Source: Ehretia macrophylla | Lineage: Eukaryota; Streptophyta; Magnoliopsida; Boraginales; Ehretiaceae | Assembly (NCBI GenBank): GCA_037974665.1 | Contig: CM075772.1 | Coordinates: 36,495,052-36,559,051, forward strand | Length of the DNA stretch: 64,000 nucleotides | Direction of reading: 5' to 3' | Shown: one piece after another, positions 11,366-23,846 of the stretch | How positions within the stretch are numbered: the stretch's first letter is position 1 | Layout: each line of letters begins with the position of its first letter | Made by a program: the position numbers and the translations under genes | Notes under the pieces: generated by a model | Databases searched by the model: none | Told to the model about the DNA's origin: nothing | The model's input: the letters and a program-made list of their open reading frames with translations, nothing else

Positions 11366-13721
11366 TGTGGGACCCCATATTTGGCCTTTACCGTGATTTG
11401 CACATTTTGCCGCATTTTGCATGATTTGACCTGTTTATGTGTTATATGAGTTAGAATGTGCTAAATATGTGATTTATATTCCTCATACATGCTATGTGTA
11501 CATTCATGAAATTTTCATAAAAAATAAAATCAGAAATTTTATCGCTGGTTTTAGTGAATAGTATTTTTGAACACCTGTCCGCTAAAATTTTCACAGGGGT
11601 GTTTTAAATATTTTAAAACCTAGTCCTCAGGTATTAATAGACCCGTGTTTGATTAAAATAGATTTGGAATCGGTTTTAGAATTTTAAAGGTTTTTACGCT
11701 TTCTTTTGGAAAAAATCTAGTTTTAAGCCGACTCGAGTGAAAATGTTTAAATGTAAAAACTCTTTGTCACCTAAAATATATTGTCTAGAATTAATTTAGG
11801 TGTCAATTTAATAGTTGAGCAAGAAATACACTAAAATAGAATTAAAAGAGAAGAAAATACTAAAATTAACTAAGTGTCAACTTTGACTTTCATTTGTTTT
11901 GTTGACTTTTGAGCTTATAAGCATAAACACACACTAAAATAGCACAATTTCACACTAAAAAAAACTCACATTGCCATGAGCCATAGGAGAGAAAAGAGAG
12001 CTTTGTTCAACATTTTTTCAAAGCAAAATTTCATAGAAAAACCTAGTTTTTGTCCATAGCTTTTCAAACCGAGTTGGATTCCGCTTGTTGGACACGCATT
12101 GCATGCATATCTAAGCTTGTTTCAAATCAAAGGTGAGAGAAAAATTCTAGATCTCGAAATGTCATTTTTATGTTTTTGCATATAATTGCATTTTGAATCG
12201 TTAGAAAGTTGAATTGATGTTATATTATTGCTCAGTCCATGCTAAGGATCGTTTATATGCGTTTATATAAGATTTGAACCGTTGTAGCATGAAATTTTAT
12301 TTTCGGGTATTAAAAGTTGAGTTATTAGCTATTTGGTGATTATTTTGAGTTGTAGTGGTTGGAATCGATTGTTGTCGATTTGTAAAAGTTTGTTAAATAT
12401 GGGGTAGTGCCATTGTAATGCAGAAATTTTGATTGTGATGTCGGTGAGAAAGTCCAAAATTTTCAGCCTAGGTATATTGAGGTTTTAGGGTTGTTGGGCT
12501 TGATTTGAATGTATTTTGTTTGATTTTCGTGGGGACTAATGTAGTTGATGGAGTGGGTGAGTGATAGGAACTGGTTTGGACTTGTTTGGATTAGTAGAAT
12601 GTAAGTTATGGTTATTAGAAGTTTAGGATGTCTTTCTTTAAAATGTTGATATATGCCTTTAGATGATCGGGTGGTGTTTGAGTGATTGAATTGTGAGTTG
12701 TTGATGGTTAGATTAGGGTTTGGTTGTGTGTCTAATGCATGTTAAGTTGGGTAGCCTACTTTGTCATGTAACTTAGTTTTTTGGTTGTTAATTGATTAAT
12801 TGATGTTGTGTTGTTGTAATGTTATTAATTGATTGATGCATTATTGATTATTGATTATTGATTATTGATTATTGATGAACCGGGAGATAGTCAATGTGAA
12901 ATGTTGTCCTCCTGTGATGTGAATATTTATTATTATTGCTGAGTCTTGGTATGTGTGTGCCACCTCTCGGGCATCATCTGGCTGTCGAGTTGTAACTGAC
13001 ATGACTACCATAGGCTACCCTCATCTCGCATGGGCGGAGATGCCATGGAGGGCAGGGCTAGTGAGGTACCTTGGGTGTATGTGTCATGGGGGTGATAAGA
13101 AGTTGGTTGAGATGGGATTTGGAGCTACACCAACTAGAGTATCCTTTATTGAATGGTCATTATAGTTTATGTGTTTATATTGTTATTGATGTTTATTGTG
13201 TGTTTACTGCTCAAAGGATCATTTCCAAGGAGTATAACAAATACTGTTAGAAATATATCGGATCCTCACTGGGCTTGTTTTATATAAGCGCACTCTCAAT
13301 TATTGCATGCATGCAGGTGTTATTGAGCCTGACTACGGGTACGTACCTCTCGATGTGGGAAATGTGCCATATGTTGATGAGTCTTATGTGCAGGAGTCAT
13401 TGCCATGAGATTATCTTAGTTGTTGTAAAACAATGTATTGTATAACCTATTTTGAAATGTATGTATAGCCTATGTACTAAGTTAGAACGGATGCGTATAA
13501 CTATGAATGGATTGTTGAAGGAATGATTATTGTATTATATGGTTATGTTGTATTTTGTTAATTTAATTGAGGAGTTGATTATTGAATGGTTTGTGGAGTT
13601 GGTTGTATGATATTCTAAAGAGGTTTGTTTAGAGCCTCGGTGTCTTAATTACTGTAGTTATACTGCCGAAATTCTGTTGCGTCCTAACTGATTGTAGGTA
13701 GGGTCGACTTGGGGCGTGACA
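11366..13721 (+). repeat. 3' LTR of element C (2.36 kb)
   Basis: It starts TGTGGGACCC directly after the polypurine tract and ends GGGGCGTGACA, giving TGT...ACA termini. The body is clearly more diverged from the other LTR families here, but CCTCACTGGG near 13265, a weak GCTT/AAGC hairpin and ATGCAGG downstream occupy the same relative positions as the stem-loop module of the others. No gene is seen; 12953-13165 is open but matches nothing. Confidence 0.85.
12843..12876. repeat. Microsatellite, 7-bp unit ATTGATT, about 5 copies
   Basis: Four exact tandem copies of ATTGATT and most of a fifth, inside the LTR of element C. Confidence 0.9.
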
Positions 13722-16386
13722 GAAATGCTCCCTTGACATCTCTGATAAGCATGTTTCATAAATAATGAGGTCCCGGCACGTGATACCTAGCTCGGTATAA
13801 ATTATGCATGTAGGGAGGCACAAGGCCCCTTCCCCAGAAATGAATTGTGGAGCCGACTGACACTTTACGATCATACTAGAACGACAGCTTCTTGGTCATC
13901 ATCCGTCAAGGTTGCCCCAATTTATTTATATTGGAACTAGACCGACAACCAAAGGAAATTCCCTCTCGATTAAGGGAATTCCCAAGGGCAGCAGGAGAAC
14001 TCCAACTAAAGATGGGCTTAGAATTGAAACTCACTTTTTGGCAAAGGACAGGTGAAGACTGACGGACTTTAGGACAGGGGACGTATACAAAGGCTACTAG
14101 ATAAGGGACTGGTGGTTATGGATTTTTGCCTAGAACCAAAACTTACCCTATCTTTCAATCTGGTAGTGATGTTGCGGGCTTACTTACTTAAATAGAGCCT
14201 TTGGTTCCCGTACATCCATGTAAAACACTTTCTCAGTGACAAATGTTATTGATGAAGCCATCCCTGAAAAACTGGACAAGCACGCATCCGTACAGGTTAA
14301 CTATCTAGTGAAATGAAGGGCATACTTTCCTTTTTTCGTGGTATGGACCAAAGAATAGGTTATGCTGCTATCGAAACCTACCCAATTAACCAACGATCGA
14401 GAACGAAGCTTAGCGAGTGTCTTCGTTATAAGAACTTCTCGCTCAATAAGACTAAGCGAGCAAACACCCTTACTCTAATGGCTCGAACTCAAGCTCGAAC
14501 TTACTTTTTCAACGGCATCTTCCTTGTCCCGGAGTTTATCGATTAACCCAAAAGTTTACAATTCAATTAGCACCCGATGATGCTAGAATAGTATAAAAGT
14601 TTATGATAAGACCCAGTGAAAAGCTACCTTTACTTCAGTTCTTATTTGATCCAAGGGGGCCAGCTTCCTGCTCTAACCCGTCTTCTTCTTTTCTCTTTGT
14701 TACAAATGCCATAGGTGTAAAAAATTCCCATACTGCCATGTGGGTTGTAGCATAAGGCCGGAATGCACATAATGTTACAAATGCCCTTACATATCCATCT
14801 TCTATTGTTCTTAGACGTCTTGATGAATTTGAAGACTTCAGCTTACTACTTTATATTATTATAAGTAGATTGGTTCTTGTTACTGGTTTGTTCCAGTCCC
14901 ACTTCCACTTTCCTCGCTCCCCGGGTTGCTTGCGTAGTAAAAAGAAAGAAAGTGTCTATGGCAGATGGAATACGAGATCTAGGCAAGCCCTTCTTGTTAA
15001 TTTAAAGGCTATGTAGAATCTTAGGTTTAGCTTTCTAATACCAGTCATTAGTTCTGGCTATCGCTCAAAAGTGATAGCGCCATCGAAAGAGATAGTGTAA
15101 AACAATCAAACTTCTATACCTAACATCCAATTTTCCATTCCCTGATCCGTGCCTCTTTAACAAAGACTTTATGAATAGTGGCTGGCTTTCGAGTTGGAAA
15201 GATAAGAAGAGCTTGACCGATCCATTCTGAAGGGAAGAATCACATTGCTTAAGATATAAAGTGCAGTGCAGCCACCCCGACTTCTGTTCTATCCTAATAA
15301 CAGACCTAGAGAATAGGTAAGCTCCAAGACATAGTTCCTTGGTTAGACCGTTAGTGATAATGAGAAGAACCTTCCTCAGGTAACCTCCTCGAGGCTGGCA
15401 CTTTTGGCATCACCACCTCATGGCAAGCTTACTGCGTATCCACTACATCCATTTCCAAAGATTCATTCTGATTGGTTTTTGCCATGAACTATCTTGGCAA
15501 AGTCAGGATCATCCTGCAATCTACCTTATCAGGTAACTTACCTAACTGAACTTGAAACTTTGGCTCATTTTCTTTAACTTGGGTCTAACTTACCAACCTT
15601 CAAGTCTTCCTCCATCAAGTCATCTTCCGGAGCCAAGCCTTCTGAAGGAAAGCTCATAAGAAAACCTCGTTGACGAGGTTTGTCCCTTCTTGTGGTCTTT
15701 CACAGACTTACTTTCTGCTAGGTACTTCACTATCAGACTTCCCTTCGGTCGCCTTCTCTACTTCAGTCTGTATTTTCCTCTTTATTGAAGCCTTCTTCCT
15801 CAGAATCTTCCTTTTTAAGGTCCTTGTCAACTTAGATGATTTCAGTTATGCTGGACTCTCTCCTACAGCCTCCTTCTCAGGTCTTGGTTTATGTGGGGCA
15901 TGAACCCACTAATCAGTTGGTGGGACAGTAGACGGTGTTTCAAATAACCATTATTTGCTATTAAATCGAAATTTCATAAGAGAATAAAGCTGGTAACGTA
16001 GGGCGGCGTAGATAAATGCTATCCGACTTGAAAGATCGAATTGATTCCACTTTTCACTTTGTCGAGATTGGCTTGGTGTGAAGTGTACCAAACCCTGGGT
16101 ACAAGATCAAAAAGAACCCTATAGGCAGGCAGGCTAAAAAGCGCTGTCTGTCTTCATGGCCTCAATAAGACTCAGTATTGTACTGGTCGAATCCGTTTCG
16201 CAGCACGGAGTATACCTCAATCTCCGTTAGTTCCGTTTCGGCTTTTTCCCCAACCTTATTAGAGGCAAAACCTCACCACACTACACTTCGACACAAGAAA
16301 GTAGGACCGGGCGCGTTGCTTGTCTTGTATCTTCGGGATACGAGTTGGGCGGTCTTATTTAAGAGCACTTTTTTCTAATACTCATT
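13722..16386. other. Mitochondrial-like DNA (NUMT), left part, no gene recognised
   Basis: Balanced-composition DNA unlike the AT-rich LTRs on either side. It has the look of plant mitochondrial intergenic sequence and is continuous with the nad4L fragment to its right. Short open frames at 14313-14546, 15670-15903 and 16178-16378 have no recognisable product. The mitochondrial assignment for this part is inference from continuity and style. Confidence 0.6.
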
Positions 16387-16776
16387 ATGGTTCAACTCGT
16401 TGTTGATTTCATTTCCAGGATGGGTTTGGCTCTGCCTATAGCTATTCTTGTAGCCCTTAGGACTGGCCGAATGATCCATCAAATCAATAGTCTAAATATG
16501 GAAACAAAGATAACAGATGCTACCATAGAAATAGTTAAGGAAAAGATCATTGAGCAACTCTCAATTCTTTTGAGAGTCTATAGAGATACTACAGAAGATC
16601 TGAACTTACAAATAGGAGTCAATCTCCAAGAGGTAAGCGCATATCTATTTTTTGCAGACAAGATCCTTCTGCACGAAATTTATTGTGATCTTATTTTCAA
16701 GGAACGCAAAGTGAATACTTTCTCCAAGTTATACAATTTCTTGGAGGGTAGTCTTTCTTTTTCTTATGGTTCCTAA
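16387..16776 (+). CDS. Unidentified 129-codon open frame in mitochondrial-like DNA
   Basis: An ATG-started frame of 129 codons ending about 50 bases before the nad4L fragment, on the same strand. Residues about 14-27 are hydrophobic (GLALPIAILVAL) and could span a membrane. The rest is mixed charged with heptad-like hydrophobic spacing. It is uninterrupted although its neighbour nad4L carries a stop, so it may be a chance frame or a recent mitochondrial orf. I do not recognise the family. No expression signal is visible, and it is probably not functional in the nucleus. Confidence 0.35.
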   Translation: MVQLVVDFISRMGLALPIAILVALRTGRMIHQINSLNMETKITDATIEIVKEKIIEQLSILLRVYRDTTEDLNLQIGVNLQEVSAYLFFADKILLHEIYCDLIFKERKVNTFSKLYNFLEGSLSFSYGS

Positions 16777-16826
16777 CATACTGGAGTTATAACATTTGAA
16801 TTTCTCTTACATTCTATGTTCCAGAA

Positions 16827-17012
16827 ACGGATCATATCAAATATTTCACATTTTCTATGATCATCTCTATTACAGGTATTCAGGGAATCCTCTTTAATAG
16901 ATGAAATATTCCTATTATGCCAATGCCAATTGAATCAATGTTATCAGCTGTGTATTCAAACTTTTTGGTATTTTTTGTTTCTTCGAATGCTATGCTGAAA
17001 TCTAAATGTTAA
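16827..17012 (+). pseudogene. nad4L: nad4L fragment (NADH dehydrogenase subunit 4L), truncated
   Basis: NAD4L is a small membrane subunit of respiratory complex I. The reading starts at ACG, the genomic form of the start codon that plant mitochondria edit to AUG. About 55 residues align with the family (KYFTFSM near the start, then NIPIM, SNFLVF). CCA and TCA codons stand where the edited mRNA encodes leucine, so the copy is DNA-derived and not from edited RNA. A TGA replaces an arginine codon near 16899. Homology stops after the SS-N region near residue 55, so the second half of the roughly 100-residue protein is missing. Confidence 0.8.
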
Positions 17013-17504
17013 GGTAGCAACACTTCCAAATGCCACTTCTTCTCGTCGCATTCATCTTTAGGACAATCTAGTCACAGGTTTTCACTTCTCAGTGAGTGAA
17101 AGATTTGTCCCCAAGTCTACGTTGAAAGCTTCTATAGTAGAACTCATTCGAGAGGGCTTGGTGGTCTTAAGAATGGTTCGGGTAGGGGAACAAGAGTTGT
17201 CATGATAGAAAATGCAAAATTGATTTATCAATCAATGGAAATGGATTAAACATTTCTTTTTTAAGAATGAAAACCAGGAGAGATCACCTTATGCCAATGA
17301 ACAAGTGATTAATGTTCCCAAAGAAGAGATGTGCAGACGTATAGTTGAGATTGTTTAAAAAGCTAGCAATAAGAATAAAGAAGATGAATAGAATATAATT
17401 CTTGTTCATGCTAACAGAGGAGCGGATCCAATACCAAGATGACTTCTTTCTCAGGAAGTGTAGCAAGTACTTGAGGATTTTTGGGATATCATGCCCCACG
17501 AGTT
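17013..17504. other. Mitochondrial-like spacer, no gene recognised
   Basis: It lies between the broken end of nad4L and a decayed gypsy pol. The minus-strand frame 17284-17499 is open but has no recognisable product. Confidence 0.5.
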
Positions 17505-18905
17505 AGTTGCCCCCTAGGAGGGCAGTCTACCACAAGATCAAGTTGGGGCCGGGGGCCAAAGCCCCTTAACTTTCTTAGACTAAGGCTGGGTATAGTGGAT
17601 GGCCTCCCCAACTAGCATCTATTTGTCTTGGGGCTCGGTTGAGCTCAGGAAAAAATTTAAGGAACTCATTGAGGCCTATTTCTATTCTAGTTGAACATGT
17701 AGTTTTTCCCTATCTTGCTGGGGAAAAGGTTGGGGAGCCCCAGTTTTATTCCAGAAAAAGCGGGAGCCTTTTCATTGATTATCGGGCGCTCAACAAGGTA
17801 ATCTAACCAACAAGAACAAGTATCCACTTTTATTGCATACTTTTTTGCCATAATCAATAAGCGTGAGATATTTCTCGAAGTTGGATCTAGGGTCGGGCTA
17901 CTATCAAGTGCGTATCACAAAATAAGATGAGCCAAAGATGACTTGTGTGACAAGCAAGTAACCTTACTAATAAAGGGGCATTTGATAATTTTTTTGTTAT
18001 GCCATTTGGACTCACCAATGCCCTTGCCACGTTCTACACCCTCCACAATGAGCTATTCTACCCATAGTTAGATGACTGGTGGTATAGTTTGATCGTGGGC
18101 TATAGCCATTCGTTAAACGACCACGTTAACCACCTCCGAACCATTAAGGAAGAATCACCTCTATGTAAAGAAAGAGAAATGCTCCTTTGGACAGACAGAG
18201 AACCTTTTCCTAAGGCATTGGACAGGCATCAGAGCCAACGAGGAGTGGCAAGCACCTCATACCAAGGTGAGTGAGCTAAGATCGTTTTTAGGGCTCGTGA
18301 ACTATATTACCGAAGATTAATCGTAAGTAACTCGAAGAGGGCTGCTCAACTCAAAAACCTCTTAAAGAAATATGTACAGATCGATCATAGCACTGCACTT
18401 TTCGGAAGAGTGTCAAAGCGCTTTTGAGGACCTAAAGCAGGCAGTGATTGATGACCCCGTATTGCAATTGCCAGATTATACTAAGCCATTTGAAGTACAC
18501 ACGGATGCGTCAGACTATGCCATAGGCAGTGTGATAGTACAATAAGGTGACCCTATCGCATATGAGAGCCGAAAGCTCAATGAGAGCGGTCCAAGAGAAG
18601 GAGATGACAACAATAGTGCACTACTTGAAAACGTGGAGGCAGGTCACGATTCGTGACAGATAATGTGGCGACAAGTGACTTCCTGACCAAGAAGAAATTC
18701 ACACCAAAACAGGGACGATGGCAGCAAGACAAACTTTCCAAGTTTGATTGATATGGTGCTAGAGTATAAGCTTGGACGGACCAACCAGGTCGCGGATGCC
18801 TTACGTAAAAAGTCTGAGCTGGCGACATTTAAGTGCGATGCAGTGGTAGCCACTAGCAAGGTCACGAGGACCCTACCGCATCGTATTCGAGATGGGCTTA
18901 ATGTT
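17505..18905 (+). pseudogene. Heavily decayed Ty3/gypsy pol inside the mitochondrial-like segment
   Basis: Several frames together give reverse transcriptase and RNase H: LFIDYRALNKV near 17775, SKLDLGSGYYQVRI near 17878, [12 protein letters not shown] near 18000, RSFLGLVNY near 18282, then FEVHTDASDYAIG near 18490 (RNase H active-site Asp region) and a VADAL box near 18790. The wording around these motifs differs from elements C-F and resembles the CRM/Galadriel/Reina side of the chromoviruses. Many stops and frameshifts are present; no LTRs, PBS or TSD were found, and there is no integrase. Either it is a nuclear fragment carried in mitochondrial DNA before transfer back, or an old insertion into the NUMT. 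Confidence 0.75.
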
Positions 18906-19419
18906 CCGGAGAAATGAAAAGCTTATTTCTTTGTTATATCATTCTTCAATTGCCAAACATATGAGATGTCCAGTTTTCTTCCCTTCGTTCCATTAGATCT
19001 CGACGGTTGCCGGCAGCTCTTTTGGATCAAAGTGTGTTACAGGCCATGGAAATAGCTTTCTCAAGTGACGATGATTCTTTATATGGTGCTCACTATTCCA
19101 TCATAGCATTATAAGTTGGGGCGATAACGAATTCATCACCAAGAATGGTGGGGGTTCCTAAGGTGTGAGCTGCATCTTAGAGATGGCTGTAAAAACTCAA
19201 TTTTCCGTCTTTTCGTAGTCAGGCTGAAAACAACAAGCAAGAAGCAAAAAACAACGAAAGAAAAGAAGAGAAAAGGAACCTACCGTACTATCTTACTCAA
19301 GGAAGGAATAGAGCAATGAGAGAGAACTACTTCTTCAATCAACTGTAAGAAGTGCTTAGATGAATTCTAATAACTCAAATAAACCCATCCCCTGACTTTC
19401 TCTCTTTCTATACAAATAC
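18906..19419. other. Mitochondrial-like DNA up to the solo LTR
   Basis: No recognisable gene. It ends in AATAC (19415-19419), the left target-site duplication of solo LTR G. Confidence 0.5.
19415..19419. repeat. Target-site duplication AATAC of solo LTR G (mate 23842-23846)
   Basis: AATAC occurs directly before TGTGACACC at 19420 and directly after CATTACA at 23841. The exact 5-bp repeat fits gypsy integration. Confidence 0.92.
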
Positions 19420-22400
19420 TGTGACACCTAAACCCAGCATGTAGCGAATAGTACCTACTTGCATGTACTTATGTGTTTACTTTAAATGTTTGGTTATAAT
19501 TGCATGTTTTTGTTAATTTATTCATTTACTTACACTATTTTAACATTTCTTGAAATACGTGCAAATAACATTTAGTAAATTTAAATGAGGCAATTACCTT
19601 GGTAAAACAATTATTAGAAGTTATTTTATTGCATTTGGGTACTAGTTACATTATTTTCAATTAATTAAATAAGTAGCACAAGAGTCCGGGTCAAATTTTC
19701 AAGTCTTCTATTTTTCTAAAATTCCATTTTTCTCATGTTACTTGGTATTTACCTAGTATTCGTTCACTTAAAGTATGTGCATAGCATATCTAGAACGTGA
19801 GATATAAAATAGTTAGTGTCTGCGAGTGAATAGTATAAGATAAAATGCATTTTGGGGCATTTGGTGTTTTATCTTTATTTTGGGCTAACTTTAATTATTT
19901 AATTTGATTTCTCTAAAACCCATAGCCTAATCTTCTATCTACATATAAACATACAAAATAACTATTTTATTATTTTATTATTTTATCTACTAAAATTTAC
20001 ATCAATAACATTTTAATTGATTTAAATTTACTATTTGAATGTGAAGTCTCGGACCTGAGAATAATTATTTTTAATATTATCATTATTTACCTTTATTTAA
20101 AATTTGTTTAATTGATCTATGAGATTTAATTAATTATGATTTTTATTATTTGTATTTATTTAAATTATATTTATATAATTTTCCTGGGATTATTATCTTA
20201 TTATTTTATTTATTTAAATTATTTTATATGTTTTTTTATTAATTAATTTTACTGTTCGTATAGGAAGTCCGGGCCCGGATCTGAACGAGTTAGTTATTAT
20301 TTTAATAATTATATATTTTTATTTTTCCTAGACCCGAACGAGTTGGCTTATTATTTTTAATAAAATTACATTTATTTTATTGGCTCAAACCTGAACGAGC
20401 TATCTTAATATTTTAATAATAAATGTATTTATGTGAATTTCATCTAATTACCATAAATGATTATTTTATATTTATTATTTGCTTATATTAAATTGATTTA
20501 TATTTCTCGAGGTTGGAGTCAATTTTCTTTTAATTTATTTATTTTATCTGATTTCATAATTGCTTTACGTGAATTATTCTATGTATTCGTTCAATGTTTC
20601 TTATGTGTATTGCATGCCTGGGATGGTAGAATTAGGGTTTCTATATTCGTTCGGACTTATATTTTATTTTATTCCGGGCCTAGTTTCATTTCGTACGGGC
20701 GTGGTTAATTTTCTGCTCGGGCCTAGTCTATTTCATTTTGAGCTTAGCTTTTATTAATTATCCTATGTAGTAGCATTATATATGTATATTAGTAAGTTAG
20801 CATTGCAATAAAAAAAAGAACATAATCGGGTGAACCCAAAACAAAGAAGAAAAAAAAAAAAACAAAGCTCAATAGTGCCCACTTTCGGATTTATCAATGC
20901 ATGGTTAAGTTGACTTTGTAGTTTATAAATTATAAGTGTTAACTTATTAATTTAGGAGGCCAAGGTCAGAAGCAAAGCAAAGCAAAGAAAAAAAAACAAA
21001 GCTCAAGAAAAGCTATCAAAACCCGTCGGTCAACAGGGTGAAGAAAATAGAAAATATTTGCAAATTTGATACTTTGAAGATTGTGTTGGTGCAATCTTGA
21101 GCCTTGTTGGAGCTTTTTCAACCCTCCTTCTACAAGTTTGGTGAGGGATTTGCATTTCATGAAGTTTTTTCAAGTTTTGTTGTTGACTTTAACTTTTTAG
21201 ATTTGCAATTATATGGCTAATATATACTTGAATCTTTCACAAAGTGTTGATCTTATGCCCTAGAGACTTTATTTGTGTGGTTATTTGACTTGCTTGATTG
21301 AATTTTGTAAAAGGAGTTTTTATCAAGATGATGAATAGTGCCATTTTTGGGTTTTCGGAAAAAATTGCAATTGAGCTTGATTTGATGCTTCTAATAGATG
21401 CTATACATGTCCATGAATGTAGAATAATAGTTAATTGCACTTGGTTAGCTTGAAACTTGGGTAAATTGACGAAAACGACCCGTTTTACAAAGGGGTTTCA
21501 AGGTAAATGCAAATCTGGGCACTTTAGGCATCATAGCTAGTGTTCAACAGTTGTGAAAGTACTAGAAATGTAGTCATTTATTTTAATTGAATCCGATTAG
21601 GGGACTTGTAGTGTAAATGCATAAAGGGGAATTTCAAGGCTTTTGAGGTAATTATGGTTTAAAGTACGGTTTCATGGTTTTGAATGATGTAATAATGTGT
21701 ATTTAGAAGTGTAATATAGTTGGGTTATGAATTGGTAAACTTGTAATTGTTATGTGCTTTGAATTAGATCTTGAGCTAAAGGGGTCGTTTGACCAAGTGT
21801 TGACTTTTCATTTTTGATTGGAGTTATAGTCTTAGTAGTGCATGGATGAACTTTTGGTGCTATCGTGGCATTGAATTGAAGGGCGGTTTGGGTAGCTGTA
21901 GTTCAAAGTGACTTTGGGCCTTCCCGAGCTTCTATGTTTAAAGTGGGGTTTTAAGGCTTGAATAGGTGTCTTTTAGTGTTCTTAGAGATGTAGGATGGTT
22001 GGTTTGTGAAAATTGCACTTTGTGTTTCGATTGGAAACTAAATTGTGTTGGTAAATAAAGCGGAAATGGGCTAAAGTTAGGGTTAATGTTGTAACTGTGT
22101 TGCAATGCTACTTTTCATGCTCATTTAATGTCTATTAAATGGTTGGTTTGGAGTTTGCTTGAGTTTCATTTGTATGAGTATGAATTTGGGCTAAAGGAGA
22201 TTAGTTAAGAAAGTTGAGATAGTTACTAGTAATTGGCTTTTAATTAATTAGTTAAGAGCTTAAATGTAGTTACGTAGATGTTATTTCCTTTTGGAAGTTC
22301 ATAAATTGAACTATATGTTTACTTTCTAAGAGATTGAGCGAATCTGCCTATAACTTGTTCATGTTGCTTATTAATTGTATTATAGGTGTGAAGTTACGCT

Positions 22401-23841
22401 TATATAACTCATTTGTTAAATGTCATATAGTGTTTCTTCTAAAATAAATTGTCATTGCTAGTTAATGTATATGTTATTATTATGCTATTGTGTTCGTGTA
22501 ATACTTGGCACTTAAGCAATATTGCATATGTAATCGCGTGAGTTGTGGGTTGATTGAGTAATGAATTGAATTTATGCTAAACAATGAAATATATTGATAG
22601 TTGTGGGATGATAATTGAAGGAATGGTACATTTGAAGAATATTGAAGAAGTTTTTGGCTAATTCTCACAGGTTTGGCTTACTAAAGGTGAGGGAGTCTTC
22701 ATCCTTATGTGCATAATAGTTTATCTCCTTGTTCATAAACTATGTGATTTAGTATAATTGTTAAAGTAGTATGTGCATATTGTTTGTATATTGTGTGTGA
22801 GGGCATCTTACTTTGTTGTCCCTCGATTTTGTGATTATTCGGTTGTCTTATTTGTTATCATCTTGAGTGCATTGCATTGTGGTTGCGCAACCATTTGAGC
22901 ATGGTAGTGTCGGGGAAGCCGGGCGGCATCGGGATTGCCGGTATACCTCGGATACTATGGTTGCCCAGTCCCTTTCTTGCTTGGGCCCTAAGTCCTTGGA
23001 GAGTTGGGTTGTAAGATTTCGGGGTACATCCGGAGTACACCTACTGGAGTGTTTGGGGTTATGCCAGCACAACAAAGATGTTCGTGGTTCGTGGATCGGG
23101 GATCGAAGATTTGAAGTGATAAGAGTTATCGATAGTATCATTTTAAAGTGTGGTATTAGAATTGTTATTCATTGTTTGTTTATTGCATTAATTGTGTTAA
23201 ATTGCTGCATTGCACGAACCACGATATACTGTTCCCGTTCCCCCCTCTCTCACTGAATATACATGCTGTATGCTCACTCTCGTCTCTAACATTTTCAGGG
23301 TCAGTGCCTCCAGAGTTGTTGTATTAAAAGCTCGGGAACTTTCGTGATTGGTTGTGTTGGCTTCAATTGATTGTGCCTGTGAATCTTTGTGGAATAGTTA
23401 CGTGGATTGGATTGTAGTCCTTGGAGACCATAGGAATCTTAAAAGTAATTGTAGTTGGTCTTGTATGTATTTGTATTGTCTTGAGGAGTTGTAATGTGAA
23501 GTTTAAGGACTTGTAAGAGTTGATAGTGATAGGTGGCTTGTAATAACTAGAAGTACTTTCGTTACTTGTCTTTCATGCATGCTTGTGTGCTTCTTTGGAT
23601 AAGTCTAAGGCTCGGATGGCCTTAAGATAGGGCATACTAGGATGGTTGGAGTTGGACTTGTATGAGAAGGTTGTATTATAGTTTTGTGGTCGTATTTTGT
23701 TGGTCATAGGATATTGGATAGTTGTATAAACAGGGGAGACTCCGTCCGTTTTCTCTCATTTTTCATGACTTGGGATTTAGATCGGGTTGTGATTAGTGAA
23801 TTTATAGAGCTCTTGTTTCCATGAGGGGACAGGGCATTACA
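19420..23841 (+). repeat. Solo LTR G, 4.42 kb
   Basis: It begins TGTGACACCT and ends AGGGCATTACA, with a perfect 5-bp TSD on both sides and no PBS, gag, pol or polypurine tract. This is the footprint left when LTR-LTR recombination deletes an element. Orientation comes from the shared LTR box (about 22902-23060) and the stem-loop at 23254-23276, both in + sense. The first 1.2 kb is very AT-rich, and A-rich tracts lie near 20810-20870. Open frames such as 22867-23256 cross the shared box and are not considered genes. It is much longer than the other LTRs here; I found no nested insertion explaining the extra length. Confidence 0.9.
23254..23276 (+). promoter_or_regulatory. Conserved LTR stem-loop (solo LTR G)
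   Basis: TGAATATAC / GTATGCTCA with a 5-nt loop pairs at seven of nine positions plus one wobble. CTCTCTCAC lies just upstream and TTTTCAGG about 16 bases downstream, matching the layout in other families. Confidence 0.4.
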
Positions 23842-23846
23842 AATAC

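Larger units (their letters stand above)
7839..13721 (+). mobile_element. Element C: 5'-truncated Tekay/Del-like chromovirus
   Basis: The Ty3/gypsy order protease, reverse transcriptase, RNase H, integrase, chromodomain, polypurine tract, 3' LTR is present. The 5' LTR, primer site, capsid and zinc knuckle are absent from the window because LARD-like copy A is inserted in the gag-protease linker; the missing half should lie left of base 1. On the right, the LTR ends at 13721 against mitochondrial-like DNA. The next five bases, GAAAT, are the expected TSD, with the mate outside the window. Confidence 0.85.

Noticed and set aside
22867..23256. 129-codon frame in solo LTR G
   Set aside because: It crosses the shared LTR box; other families do not keep the frame.
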